DNA of 64,000 nt from Verticillium longisporum (lineage: Eukaryota; Ascomycota; Sordariomycetes; Glomerellales; Plectosphaerellaceae). The stretch is taken from positions 186,001-250,000 of the forward strand of contig JAETXT010000015.1 of assembly GCA_019188255.1 (NCBI GenBank), given 5' to 3'. Shown here one piece after another: positions 1 through 10,716 of this stretch (position 1 is its first letter; each line of letters starts with the position of its first letter). Made by a program: the position numbers and the translations under genes. Under the pieces are notes generated by a model that did not search any database, was not told where the DNA came from, and worked only from the letters and a program-made list of their open reading frames with translations.

Positions 1-584
1 CCGAGCGCGATGTAATGATCAACGAGCATAGCCTCGTGGCGGTCCCTGATCTCCAGCAATGCAGGCTCGGCCGACAGCCAGCCCACGGCCAGCATGCTAA
101 GCACCCACGACGACGTGAACCTGTCAGCAGTGAGCCATCCGACATCATGGGCATGAAGCTGCGCAAACCAAGGAAAGTTGGAGGTAATGTGCAGTCGTAG
201 CAGGGCCGGGTGCTTCCTCAGCTGCACCAGCGCCTCGAGAAGCGAGACGTGATACCACCTGAAGCTGCCGATGGCGAACCCTATGCTAGACCCGGCCATG
301 AAGGGTACGGCGTCTATGACGCTGCCTGCCATCGCACTAGCCACCCCAATGACTGCAGCGGTTGATGTGCCCGATATCATGCTCCGCATCATGCTGGGGG
401 ACTGTGTAAGGGGATCATCTTTGGGTGAAAATAGCATACTGTTCTGCCACGTCCAATAAACCAGGGCCACTGCTCGTCTATGGTTAGCTTATGACATGCT
501 GTTCTTGGTCGATTGAACTAACCCGACTATGCCCCAGCCACCAAGGACCTTCAGCAATGAGAAACGAGGCTCAAAATCAGCCAT
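1..584 (-). CDS. Hypothetical membrane-associated protein, 5' part only
   Basis: The gene runs off the left edge of the window. The model has exon 1 at 584-523, a 45-nt intron at 522-478 (donor GTTAGT, branch GCTAAC, acceptor CATAG) and exon 2 from 477 to the edge. The start codon is ATG 584 in the context ACAATGG. About 179 residues are visible, beginning MADFEPRFSLLKVLGGW. Residues from about 60 to 95 are rich in Gly, Ala and Ser with small-residue spacing (AAVIGVASAMAGSVIDAV), as in a packed membrane helix. The rest is mixed and soluble-looking. I do not recognise the family and cannot give a function. The splice is supported by the phase join and by the stop codon inside the intron. Confidence 0.55.
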
Positions 585-1175
585 TGTAGCTGCTCGATGT
601 ACTTTGACAATCGATGACAGGAGCGCAGGCTGCTTGCGACGTTGATGACCAGGGATGTACCGATGATATGTAGTTCCATGGTCAACAGCTACGATCTGTA
701 GTCAGTCCGTGCTTTCAGACGAGACATTCCTTGCATCTGGGGACTGCCAATTCACTTGGAGCTCAAGGCCAGCAAAAAACATGCACAGTCGGCGAGCCGT
801 CAATACCTAATCGGAGGGTGAGGGCGCGACTCCATAGTATGACCGCCCAACAGGGTCTCTTATGAAGCCTCGTTCTACAAATTTATTGTGCCGCATTGAG
901 CACATGTGTATCAAGAACCAAAGCAACGCGTTCACCAGCCTGCCCCGCAGCTGAAAGGGAGCGAGTCTTACGTCAAGCATGACATTCGATGAAAGACATG
1001 AGATGCCCATGCATCTTATGAGAGGGCCAAGCTCAGATACCTACTACAGACTGAGTCGAGAGCCCTGCCCGGCTTCCATCACTTGTCTCAAGACCCAGCC
1101 AATATCTCCATTGCGGAAACGGCATTAATTCTCCCGCCCTCCCAGTGCAGCCCAGCACCTTCATCATGCCCGCAA
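585..1175. other. Intergenic spacer
   Basis: This holds the promoter of the left-edge gene and the 3' flank of the DUF1772 gene. I see no coding frame with sensible splice sites and no repeat. Confidence 0.5.
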
Positions 1176-1762
1176 TCAAGGAGTGTTGAAGAAGGACAAC
1201 GCCCCAACAACAGCGCCAGCAAGAGCCAACAAGCTCCTCCCAAGATTAAGCGCCTTCCAGGTCCCAATCAGCTCAACAATCCTCTCCGTCGCCTGCTGCG
1301 GGCTCGTATCCCCAGCAGCAAGGAGGAGCGCCCGGTTCGTCTCGCTCATGAGGGCAACGGTGAAAGGGACGATCGACACGGTGAGCGCCGCGGCGGCGAC
1401 GTACCCGAGAAAAGCTTTCCCCCTGCCGCCGCCGCCGCCGCTGCAGCTGCTGGTGCGCCGCCGGCCCTCGAAGGCGGCGTACAGGTACACGGCCGCCGTG
1501 GTGGCGGCAAACTTGGGCATGGCAGCAAAGCCGTGCTCGTACAAGCCTCGCCAGACGCCGGCCGAGAGGTGGTGCGGGAAGTCGAGGGCTGCCGGGCAGC
1601 CGATGATGGAGAGGCCGGCGATGGCGCCTGGACGGTGTGTCAGCGGGGGGCTCGTCTTCTCTCGGACGGAAGTGCGGGGGCCAGCGACAACGCACCAGAG
1701 GTCCAAGCTGCGCTGATGACGCCGGTGGCGACCGCTGTCAGATAGGGTACGGGCCGCGACAT
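1176..1762 (-). CDS. DUF1772 / anthrone oxygenase-like small membrane protein
   Basis: Exon 1 is 1762-1696 and exon 2 is 1627-1176. The 68-nt intron has donor GTGCGT, branch GCTGAC and acceptor CCAG. The protein has 172 residues. It starts MSRPVPYLTAVATGVISAAW, has about four hydrophobic segments and carries the family signature ALTVSIVPFTVALMSETNRA, followed by a W..LN..RSLL segment. DUF1772 proteins include fungal anthrone oxygenases of polyketide pathways and many members of unknown role. No polyketide synthase is nearby, so a biosynthetic role is not supported here. A Ser/Gly-rich insert (SSCSGGGGGRG) lies between predicted helices 2 and 3. The family assignment is fairly secure; the substrate is unknown. 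Confidence 0.72.
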
Positions 1763-2542
1763 GGTGTGTGATCTATATCAAGGCTTGGGTCAACGTTGAA
1801 TGAACCGATTCCTTGGGGGTGAAGGGTTGATCGGAGAACTGCAAGCGAGGAGCAGGGTCAAAAGTCAAGACCCGAGCTTTGAGCTGTCAATGCTTGGTGT
1901 CTTAGTACATGCGAAGATGGCATGGTGGACTTGCACGACATCATCTACTGCTAGACAAAGTCAAACGCTGCTTCAGGTTAGATCGGGGTCTAAGCCGAAT
2001 CGAAGCCATATCTTGCCCAGAACACAGGCAGCTGGCAGTTTCTTGATGTGGATCTTTCGCCATTATATGGGTGGTTGATACGAGAATGGGTCTCAGTTGG
2101 TCTCGTAGTGATGAGACAGGTTCTCGATACAGCAGTGACATTCATTAGGCATCGAGCGCAAGTCGACAAGCCGCATGGATGGTATTTGGTACGTGCAACC
2201 CCAACCGTCATAAGCATCGCGGCACATAATTCAGTGTTTTACAGTTTTTGCATTCCCTTCGTCAACTTTTCCTACAAACACATCGCCGTATCTCGCAGTG
2301 CGCGCGGCAATCACTGGCCAAAATCAATAAGGCCATGAGAAAAAGGACTTTTGTTTTTCAACCCTCCCTTCCATGACGAAGGGCCCTGCACAGTCCATCC
2401 CCAGCATACGTACCCCTTTCTCGGAACAGGGGCGACGTGGTGGTATATGCTAACCAAGAACACATGGTGAAAAAAGAATGAGTAGACGCCGGTGAGAAGC
2501 CCAAATAAATGCCGAAGACGGAAAAGATCCAACATGACATGT
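1763..2542. other. Intergenic spacer
   Basis: This is the DUF1772 promoter side and the ILV2 3' flank. Only short, unspliceable frames are present; no repeat or RNA gene was recognised. Confidence 0.5.
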
Positions 2543-4822
2543 TTAGCCGTGTCTGCCGCCAGTCCTCTCGCGCATCATCTTGCGCCTTTGCACGTCCCTC
2601 TCACTGTCCCAGGTCAGGAACTCGTGCAGGCCGGAGCCGCTAGGCACCATTGGCAGAACGGGCACCTTGCGGTCCGTAACAACCTCAAGGAGAGCGGGTC
2701 CATCGCTCTCGATCAGCCAGCGCAAGGCCTCCTGGATCTCCTCAGGCTTCTCCAGGCGGCGGCTCTGAACTCCCATGGCGTCGGAAAGCTTCTGGAAGTC
2801 GGGGTTGACCGAGTGGGTGTGGGCGTAACGGTCCTCGTAGAAGAGGTTCTGCCATTGCGTGACCATACCCTGCTCCTCATTGTTCAGAACGATGACCTTG
2901 ACGCCAATGTTGAACTGCGCAGCGGTGGACAGCTCCGTCAGGGTCATGTTGAAGGAGGCATCGCCGTCAATGTCGATGACGAGGGCGTCGGGCTGGGCGA
3001 CCTTGGCGCCGATAGCAGCCGGCAGGCCGAAGCCCATGGTGCCGAGTCCACCAGAGGTGATCATGGAACGAGGGTGGCGCCAGCGGAAGTGTTGAGCGGT
3101 CCACATCTGGTGCTGACCGACACCGGTGGTGATGTAGGTGTTATCTTTGCGATCGGCCGTCATCTTGCTGAGCTCCTCAATCAGGGTCTGAGGCTTGATG
3201 AGACCACCACGTTCAGTGCGCTCGTAGTCGGAAAGGGGCCAGCGCTTCTTCCAGCCGTTGATCTTGTCGAACCAAGCGCTACGGTCGGCCATGGAGCGGA
3301 TCTCAACATGAGGCAGCATCATGGAGACGTTTGTGGCGACATCACCCTCAACAGCCTCGACAGCTTGAACAACCTTGTTGATGTTCTTGGGCATGATCTC
3401 AAAGTGAACAATACCACCACGGCCCTCGGCAGCGGCAGCCTTGGCGCCAGGGGCGAACTTGCCGACGTTCAGGGTGACGCGATCGTCGAAACGGGCGCCG
3501 AGGGCGATGATCAGGTCGGCCTCCTGCATGGCCATGTTGGCGTAGGCGGTACCGTGCATACCAGGCATGAGCAGCGACTCCTCGTCAAGCTGGTCGAAGC
3601 CACCCAGACCGCGCAGGGTCGTGGTGACGGGGATGGAGGCCTTGTCAGCGAGCTCCTTGAGAATCTCGGGGCCGTTCTCGGACAGAATAACACCCTGGCC
3701 AGCGTAGATGATGGGCTTCTTAGCAATGTTGATGAGATCGGCGACGCGCTTCACGGAGGCGGTGAGCTGCTTCCTGCTCAGGCTCATGGCAGCTCTCGTC
3801 GCAGCGCTGGGCAGTGAGGGAATGGCGGACTCGGTAGGAATGGCTCTCCGCAGGATACCAGCGGTAACATCCTTGGGGAGATCGACGAGGACGGGGCCGG
3901 GGCGTCCGCTGGTCGCGATCTCGAAAGCCTCATTGATACGGCGGGGCAGCTCGGCAACGCTCTTGACCATGACGTTCCACTTGGTGCAAGAGCGGGAGAT
4001 GCCGACAACGTCGGCCTCCTGGAAAGCATCGCTGCCAATCGAGGTGGTAACGACCTGGCCGCAGAAGACGACCATGGGCGTGCCGTCGGAGAGAGCATCC
4101 TGGAGGGGCGTGATCACGTTGGTCGCGCCGGGACCGGAGGTGACGAGGACGACACCGGGCTTGCCAGAGGCGCGGGCATAGCCCTCAGCCATGTGGCCGG
4201 CACCCTGCTCGTGCTTGGGCAGGATGAAGTCGAAGTGTGGGGAGTTGTAGATGGCGTCAAAAACGGGCAGAATAGCACCGCCGGGGTAACCAACTGGATG
4301 ACGGGGTCAGTCGGATTGCCACCGGTACTAGGTGCGTGATACTGTACTTACAGACGTGCTTGACGTTGTGCCTCAGCATCATCTCGTGGAAGATCTCGCC
4401 ACCCGTCTTGCCAATGAATCTAGGAACATGTGAGCTAGCCATCGTCGGTGAGGTGTGTGCGGACGGCTACATACGACTCGTCCATCTCGGGCGCCTTTGG
4501 GTCGACAAGAGGCTGGACATGCTCGTCCGCTTGCTTGAAGCCAGAGGCGGGAGGGGGCCGGACATCTCCTCTGCAGTAAGATGGTTGTCAGTTGGGGAAC
4601 ATGTTCGTGAGTCACCCAAAAAAAAAAAAAGGGAACGGCAGCCGGGAGGACATACGGTGCCGGGTTGGTGGCGGAGGTGGCTTGATTCCTCACGCCGGAG
4701 GGAGTCTTCTTGATGGCCTGGACGGCAGAGACGGCGGGAGAGGTGGTGAGGGTGCGAATGAAGGAGGGCCTGTTGGCGACGGCGCGGAGGGCACGGCTGG
4801 CCTGGCGACTTCGGTGCATCAT
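2543..4822 (-). CDS. ILV2: Acetolactate synthase catalytic subunit, mitochondrial
   Basis: This enzyme makes acetolactate or acetohydroxybutyrate from pyruvate, the first common step of valine, leucine and isoleucine synthesis, using TPP, Mg and FAD in mitochondria. Exons are 4822-4656, 4570-4475, 4419-4352 and 4293-2543, giving 693 residues, the usual fungal length. The N-terminus (MMHRSRQASRALRAV) is basic and Ser-rich like a mitochondrial presequence. Visible family marks are the TPP-activating Glu in KHEQGAGHMAEG, the SGPGATN turn, the substrate and FAD domain in the middle, and the metal-TPP motif GDASFNMT followed by NN near residue 560. Intron 1 contains a T13-14 run on the coding strand. 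The regulatory subunit ILV6 is not in the window. Two CPC1/Gcn4-type sites lie upstream. Confidence 0.95.
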
Positions 4823-5191
4823 GTTGGGCGGTCGGTCGGGTAGTCGGTGGCGGAGGAGGAGGGAGAGGATGTGGTCGGACGAGGGAGCAAGTTAAAGGTG
4901 GGAGAAAGGAATTTTGTGCTCGGTAACAACAACAAGAGGCTCCGCGAAGTGTCCAGGAACGCGTGCCGTCAGTATTGGACCTTTGACACGACCAAAGTCG
5001 AATGTCAATTGGGAGAGCGAGCGGTCGGGGATTGTGAGGATGGAGAGGGTGAGAAGGTGCTCCGGGGCTGGAGGCGAAAGTAAGATCACAAGTTTGGTCC
5101 TGCCGGCCCTGACTGAGCCTACACCAGCGCTGGGGCAGGAGCAAGCGACCGACGGATCGGAGGTGGAAAAATATTAGTTGGCGAGCAGTCA

Positions 5192-5198
5192 TGAGTCA
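5192..5198 (+). promoter_or_regulatory. TGAGTCA, CPC1/Gcn4-type site
   Basis: A perfect palindromic core TGASTCA lies about 370 bases upstream of the ILV2 start. Cross-pathway control of amino-acid biosynthetic genes by the CPC1/Gcn4 bZIP factor through this motif is established in fungi. Binding here is inferred. Confidence 0.45.
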
Positions 5199-5463
5199 AC
5201 TGGCTGGAATGCGCCCGAGTGTGGGGTTTGGGCGCCTCTCGCGTGGCGATATCGGCCGATGGCGCTGCAACCGATTGGATTCCACTCTGTTGATTGGCCG
5301 GGGTGGCCGCCAATTTATGGGGAGCTCCAATCATACCGACTGTTCTGGCCGCCGGTGGATGGTCGCAGCAGGCGGCTTCTCCCTTTACACTTTCCCAGGT
5401 TCCCCTCCTTGCCAACGTTTACGGCTGTGTAGCTCCGAACAAGAGTCTGGGGTAATTCCCTTT

Positions 5464-5470
5464 TGACTCA
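5464..5470 (+). promoter_or_regulatory. TGACTCA, second CPC1/Gcn4-type site
   Basis: A second TGASTCA lies about 640 bases upstream of the ILV2 start. It is farther out than most functional sites, so the assignment is weaker than for the site at 5192. Confidence 0.3.
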
Positions 5471-5838
5471 GAACTGTTGACCATGGCCCAAGCCGTTTTC
5501 GAGACGACAGTATGCCAATGGGCAGAAATGAGCCTGTTCCTGGATGAGAATATTTCAGATGGATTCAGATGAATCTGTAGGTGCCCTCGTGTGACATCAT
5601 TGTGCTTCACATGTTAAAATCTGCGGTGCTACCCACCCAAGACAGGCAGGTAGCAGCCTTCTTCGGGAGGTCAGTGATACATAGTATCATGCCGACCTTG
5701 GGTGAGAGCCCGTGCCCGTCATTCAAGGAAGCTTTCAGACACAGAGTCACAAAGGTATGGGACACAACCCACGAGGGATTGCTCACGGAATCACCATGAT
5801 TTCTATCCGATTATTTTCTAGCATTCGCTTGCTCCAAT

Positions 5839-6764
5839 CTAAAGATCACCAGCAATCCCCTTCATCACAGCGGCCGCCCTCTTCGCGATGCCTGCAGCAA
5901 CGCCATCGCCGCCCTCAGCTCTCGCGTCAAAGCCCTTCACCCAGAAGGCCCACCTCTCCTTTCCATAACCACCCTCGCCTCCGAACTTTTCGCCCGCTCG
6001 CAGGCTTCTTGCGTCGGGCCCTGACAGCGCCGGTCCATCCGTGACGAGCTGCCACACCCTCGACCCGGCATGTACGATCCACAGACCCGCTGCCGCCGAG
6101 AGGTACGCTGCCTCCTTCGCATCCTCGACGTCCTCCTCGAACGCTGAGCGAAGCTGCCACAGTACAAAGTCGTCACCGTGGATGAGGCCACGACTCCAGA
6201 GCAGCGCCGTGAACGCCTGGATGCTCAGGTAGCCGGCAAGCTGGGCGTCGGTGGGTGGACGGTTGGGCTCGAACGGGGCTGTTCCTGTTAGCTTCGAAGA
6301 CACAAGCACAGGAACTCAAGGATACTTACGGCCAAAGACGTCGCGAATGTTCCATCCGAGGGTGTGCAAGCGGCGAGAGGTTTCAAATCCATTCTGCCCC
6401 CTCAAGTCAGCAACGGCCTAGGCAGGTAAGGCGCGTGGGTTCAACGTACTGTTGTCTCGGTAAAGACGGTCTTTGGGGAGAGCGAGAGCGCCTCGACCGT
6501 GCGTACGAGCCTGACCAGCGCTGGGTGATTGTGCGGGATTTGCTTGGCGACATCAATGACCATGCTGTACAGCGTATAGTGCGCATCAGTGCCATCGGAT
6601 CCTGGAGGCCCTGGCAGGGTGGCGGCGAGGTCCTTTGCCGTCGTCTCCACCGTCACCGAGCTGTCGGAACTAGCATTTAGAAGAGTCTTGACTGTCTCAA
6701 AGGCAGCGGCATCATCGTAAGATACATCGTCTGGTTTATAAGTGAGGTTGAGTGCTTCTGCCAT
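5839..6764 (-). CDS. DUF3632 family protein
   Basis: Exons are 6764-6450, 6393-6330 and 6284-5839 (introns of 56 and 45 nt with CTGAC and CTAAC branch sites), giving 274 residues. The layout fits the fungal DUF3632 family: a short acidic N-terminus (MAEALNLTYKPDDVSYDDAA), a helix pair around VAKQIPHNHPALVRLV, the conserved RRLHTLGWNIRDVFG, and AGYLSIQAFTALLWSRG in the C-terminal half. The family has no known biochemical role. The frame stays open upstream to an ATG at 6944, which would add 60 Arg/Ser-rich residues resembling a mitochondrial targeting sequence. I chose 6764 because the family usually begins there, but the longer form is possible. Confidence 0.7.
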
Positions 6765-7785
6765 GATGGCAATACTTCTTGGCGAACGCGGGGTAGACTG
6801 TCGCTTGGAATGTGGGATGTTGTTGTAAAAAGGAGCACAGCGCTTGGCGATCGATCTGGTGTGAGTACCTGAACGAAGCAAGGTCCTGGATATATCTGTC
6901 CTTATAGAAGTCCGGGAGATAAGGCTAGACATGGCCGTTGACATGTGGAAGATCGGCCAGGCACCCTCGATCCAGGGTTGCCCCTCAACTACCGACGTCA
7001 CAGACGGCGGGGTACTACAGTGTCGCAAAAGTGGGGGTGCTCCCTTTTTTCCAGGCCTCCGACCGTGTGGCGGTGGCCCTCGTGGGCCAGTCCCTGGCTT
7101 CGGTTCGTCCCACCTTCCAGCTTTCGGCGAACTCCTGCAGCAACATGCTGCGATCAATTATGCCGCGAAGCTTTGACGTAAGCAGGGGGCTGTCATTCAC
7201 GATCTGGCTTGTCGATCAATGTTGATTTTGCGTGGGTGTGACAATTCAGGTCGCGAACATGTTTGTGTGGGGGGAAGACTTATGGCTGTCTTCTACATGA
7301 GAATTCTCGAAGCAGTTTCTGTGATGCGTATGGCCTGGAGTTGGTGAAAATAGATCTCCGTTTTGCAAAAGAGTATCGGAAAATAAAGACGACTGCCTCC
7401 AAAGCGCAGCAGGACACAAGTTTGCAAGGCACAGGAATCACAGGACCAACGGAAAGCGTGCACTATATGCTCCTTTCGACCCGGCAACAATGGCGGGTGG
7501 TGATACGGTCAGCTCTCCGCCTTGAGTCATTGGGTGCGGTTTTCCTACCTCGGGGTGCAGGTAGGCACTCACTGCGAGAATGGCTAACAGATCCGCAAGG
7601 CAGCTTTCAACAGGCCGTTGCCTTGTCGATGGAATATAGTCAAGGCAATTCAGCTTCAAATCTCCTTCCACTTCTCCAACCCCCCTCCGAGCAGGATTCA
7701 AGATCAGGACCTTTGATCAGGTATCGCATGCTCAGCAAAGTTGTCACCTTGAGCACACTGTCTTACGCAAACCCGGTGTAGCGTC
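6765..7785. other. Intergenic spacer between divergent genes
   Basis: This is the shared upstream region of the DUF3632 gene (minus) and the 505-residue gene (plus). A 172-codon open frame at 7263-7781 has composition unlike its neighbours and no recognisable features, and I do not call it a gene. Confidence 0.45.
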
Positions 7786-9303
7786 ATGGATCTAGACGAT
7801 GTTGAGACCAGCAACTCCGACTGGAAGTCACAACTCGACATTGCCCACTTCGAGCTTATTGTTCCTGACGATACCCGCTATGGTGTCAAGCCGGGAAGAT
7901 CGTTGGAAGACAAGCAGGTCGACAGAGTGGAAGGCAAGATCCTTTCGGAGCGCGAAAGAATCGAGAGTCAACTAGGTCCACGCACCCAAGCAGAGCAGCG
8001 CATCATCGACACAGCGGAACTCATCCTCGTTCGTCGACAAGACATTCGCCTTGCCCAGCGCCGAGAGCTTCGTCTCGAGAACCCCTCCAAATACTATGTC
8101 CCGAGCGAGTATCCCAACAACAACCCTCTGAAGCGCCCTGTCTGGCGAGGCCTCTATGATACCAAACTCAGGCCCGTCAAATATTACATGGGTCACAAGC
8201 CAGGCGACTTCATATTCCGATATTACCACCTACCGTGCCTGCCGCTCCGTGATCCACGGAGATGGGTCTATGAAGGTCAGGTACCGCATATGCTGTACGA
8301 GTACAAGGCCCGAATGGTTCAGAAGATACTCCCGGACATCCTCGAGGCGCTACTCAGTGCCATGAGCTTTGAAGAGAACGAACGGGGCACAGATCCTCCC
8401 GGTTTGGCCCAGAAAATTCAACGGCGCGGACGCATTGTACTGACCAAGCCAAAGATCCAGTGGCGCATCTTCGAGGCATGGAAAGAAAAGGTAGCAAAGG
8501 GACGACAACTAGGGAAATACTTAGAGGTCCTACGCGACTCGCACCTTGTGCAGGAGATGGCCTGGCTGTACAAGCGGGTGGATGCGACGATGCCACCAGA
8601 CGCTTTCATGGTCATGACTTTGATCACACCGGACCTCGAGACAGTTGATTTACTTGCCGCCAAGCATGATCAAGCTCTCGAAGCCAGGGCACGGCACCTG
8701 CTCTTCGAGGAAGGCGAGGGATGGCGGGTCGTAGATCCAGCCGAAGAATCTCGCAGATCCTGTGCCAAAATCATGAAGTACACGCCGTATGACTGGGAGA
8801 AGAACGACGAGGCAGATGGATGCAATAATGAACCGGAGCCCGATTGCAGTCGCGTGCTCGTGTACACCTTATTCTGCGAGGATGAGCTCCCATGTGGAGT
8901 GGATTTGACGGCGGCCGCGAAATCTTCAGGGGTCTACCATCCCGGCTTCGGGCGGACGGAGAAACCTTTACGCGGCGACGCCGCGACTGGACCGACGGTC
9001 GTCCCCTGCAGTCGCCATTTTTTACGACAACCTCGACATCTGACGCCTATCCAACTCTCGAGGTGCGCCATCCACGAGCACCACAACAAGCTACGACTTC
9101 AATACGGCCCCGACCACGGCTATTACCCCGACGAAAGATTCATCGATAAGCTGTCGGTACCAGATCGCGTTGACATTTCGGGACTCGCCGTGCAGCTCAC
9201 CCTCAGCGCTGCCGCACGCATCGAAGACGAAGCCACAGTCGGCCGCGACGACCTTTCCAGTAACAACTCATCCGACGACACCAATCTCCTCGACAGGAAC
9301 TAG
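7786..9303 (+). CDS. Hypothetical fungal protein, 505 residues
   Basis: This is a single exon from ATG 7786 to TAG 9303. The protein is soluble with no signal peptide. Residues about 40-110 are a charged helix (EGKILSERERIESQLG, LVRRQDIRLAQRRELRLE). Residues 110-170 are rich in Tyr, Pro and Trp (PVWRGLYDTKLRPVKYYMG). A further helical region lies at about 220-320. I do not recognise the family. Between about 8890 and 9150 a second frame is open and reads at least as protein-like (RRDWTDGRPLQSPFFTTTS), so the C-terminal fifth of the model may be affected by an indel. The stop lies 75 bases before the mL40 start, so the two genes are closely spaced in tandem. Confidence 0.6.
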   Translation: MDLDDVETSNSDWKSQLDIAHFELIVPDDTRYGVKPGRSLEDKQVDRVEGKILSERERIESQLGPRTQAEQRIIDTAELILVRRQDIRLAQRRELRLENPSKYYVPSEYPNNNPLKRPVWRGLYDTKLRPVKYYMGHKPGDFIFRYYHLPCLPLRDPRRWVYEGQVPHMLYEYKARMVQKILPDILEALLSAMSFEENERGTDPPGLAQKIQRRGRIVLTKPKIQWRIFEAWKEKVAKGRQLGKYLEVLRDSHLVQEMAWLYKRVDATMPPDAFMVMTLITPDLETVDLLAAKHDQALEARARHLLFEEGEGWRVVDPAEESRRSCAKIMKYTPYDWEKNDEADGCNNEPEPDCSRVLVYTLFCEDELPCGVDLTAAAKSSGVYHPGFGRTEKPLRGDAATGPTVVPCSRHFLRQPRHLTPIQLSRCAIHEHHNKLRLQYGPDHGYYPDERFIDKLSVPDRVDISGLAVQLTLSAAARIEDEATVGRDDLSSNNSSDDTNLLDRN

Positions 9304-9378
9304 GGCGTCTTGACTCGACATTTCCCCTTTCTGCTTCAAAGCCGAAAACCCAACCAGTCGTCCAACAAGCATCCAAAA

Positions 9379-9894
9379 ATGGCCCTCCTCCCATTCACCC
9401 TGACCGGCCTCCTCGCCCGCCCCCTTCTCCCCAAGGCCACGACAACCACGCTCCCGATCCTCCGCACCTTCACAACGACGCCCGCCCCGCAAGCAGCAAA
9501 GGGCAAAAAGTCCAAGGTGACCCCGGGCTCCGTGTACCGGGCCCGCGTGGCCAAGCCCCGCGGCAGCCTCCTCGCCAACGCGCCGCCCCCCCTGCGCATG
9601 GCCCGCATCCGCCACCTGCGCCACTGGACCATCCACCGCGCCTGGAAGCTGCACCAGCGCCAGCTCCGCGAGGCCCGCGAGCGCGAGCTCATGCGCCAGC
9701 ACCAGGGCATCAGCACCGCGTGCGAGGAGCTTCGCGTCACCGAGGGCCCCGGTCTCAACGCCGAGGGCTACCTGTATCGTGTTGCGCTCGAGAAGAAGGG
9801 CCTGTACGGCCTCGACGCTGTGCCGATTGAGTACGCGAGGCTGCAGACGGAGACCCCTGCCAGGGTCGCTTGGGATCACGACTGGAAGAGGTAG
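9379..9894 (+). CDS. MRPL28: Mitochondrial large-subunit ribosomal protein mL40
   Basis: This is a structural protein of the mitochondrial 54S ribosomal subunit. It is a single exon of 171 residues. The N-terminus is a typical import sequence without acidic residues (ARPLLPKATTTTLPILRTF). The mature part has the MRP-L28 pattern: PPPLRMARIRHLRHWTIHRA, a basic helix, MRQHQGISTACEELR, and near the end PIEYARLQTETPARVAWDHD with a C-terminal KR. I chose ATG 9379 (context AAAATGG) over an in-frame ATG 69 bases upstream, because only the downstream start puts the targeting peptide at the very N-terminus. Confidence 0.75.
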   Translation: MALLPFTLTGLLARPLLPKATTTTLPILRTFTTTPAPQAAKGKKSKVTPGSVYRARVAKPRGSLLANAPPPLRMARIRHLRHWTIHRAWKLHQRQLREARERELMRQHQGISTACEELRVTEGPGLNAEGYLYRVALEKKGLYGLDAVPIEYARLQTETPARVAWDHDWKR

Positions 9895-10716
9895 AAAATG
9901 GATCTGCAGAGAACAAGAGAGGGGGGAGATGGAGTCTCTCTTGCTAAATTCTGAGGGGCGAAAAGAGGGCCATGTGTCTTTTCTGGCTTCACGTTTCGGT
10001 CCCAGCGAGGGTTTCCTTTGATTTCGTACCATACTGTATCACCACTGTTGCATAGAGTTCAAGGAGGGTAGGCAGGCACAAATAAGTCCAATGCCGATAT
10101 GAGTTCATTATTATGAATAAGCCGCGTCCGCCGTGGTGTAGTGAGTGATGCTTCGCGACAGCCATGGCACTAGATACCAAAAATAAGACAAAGAACGAGG
10201 CGCCTGGAATAAGCCTACAGCTTGGGCGCTCGAGCCGGCTGAACGGGGTCATTGTTCCTCGTCCACCAAGCCTCGTCAGGGCTCAGTCCTGGGCAACCTG
10301 CAGACCAAAGAGCTGATTTGGAGATTCTTCGTGGTGTGCGGTGCCTGCCGATGCTACCCAGTTGACGCTTATTATACACACTGAGGCAGAGGAGATGCTG
10401 CGCTGCTTTGATGGTCCCTGTGGACGCTCGAACGAAATGAGAGATGCTGCCGTGATGCGATGCGATCGGCAGTATCGCTTACAAGTTGCGTGGCTGCTGA
10501 ACAACGAGTGTGGATAAGCAGCTCGGAATTTTCCCTTCGCCGTTTTTCGAATGTGTGCTTCCGAGTAGCACGTCTGGCAGTCAGTCGCGCGGCGTGCAGG
10601 TGACGAGCCGGTCCCGGAGGGCGTCAGGCCAGCCGTCACCCATTTCAGGGTTCCTCCTCCAAGCCTGAACCGCTCATGAACCCCCTCCATTGATTATGTT
10701 CGATGTGGACGCACGC
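9895..10716. other. Convergent intergenic spacer
   Basis: This is the shared 3' flank of mL40 (plus) and RHO2 (minus). A 135-codon minus frame at 10690-10283 sits where the RHO2 3' UTR should be and is not protein-like. Confidence 0.5.

Larger units (their letters stand above)
4823..5838. other. ILV2 promoter region and DUF3632 3' flank
   Basis: There is no gene here. The ILV2-proximal part (4823-5470) is the likely promoter and holds two TGASTCA sites, listed separately. The rest is 3' flank of the gene ending at 5839. Confidence 0.5.

Noticed and set aside
1083..1745. 220-codon plus-strand open frame with Ala run
   Set aside because: Overlaps the DUF1772 gene on the opposite strand; the Ala run is the complement of GC-rich codons in that gene.
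2492..3817. 441-codon plus-strand open frame
   Set aside because: It is the exact antisense of ILV2; GC-rich third positions keep the opposite strand open. It has no own features.
7263..7781. 172-codon open frame just upstream of the 505-residue gene
   Set aside because: Composition is not protein-like, no motif is seen, and it occupies the expected promoter and leader.
10283..10690. 135-codon minus frame
   Set aside because: Lies in the RHO2 3' flank with Ser/Arg/Cys-rich random composition.
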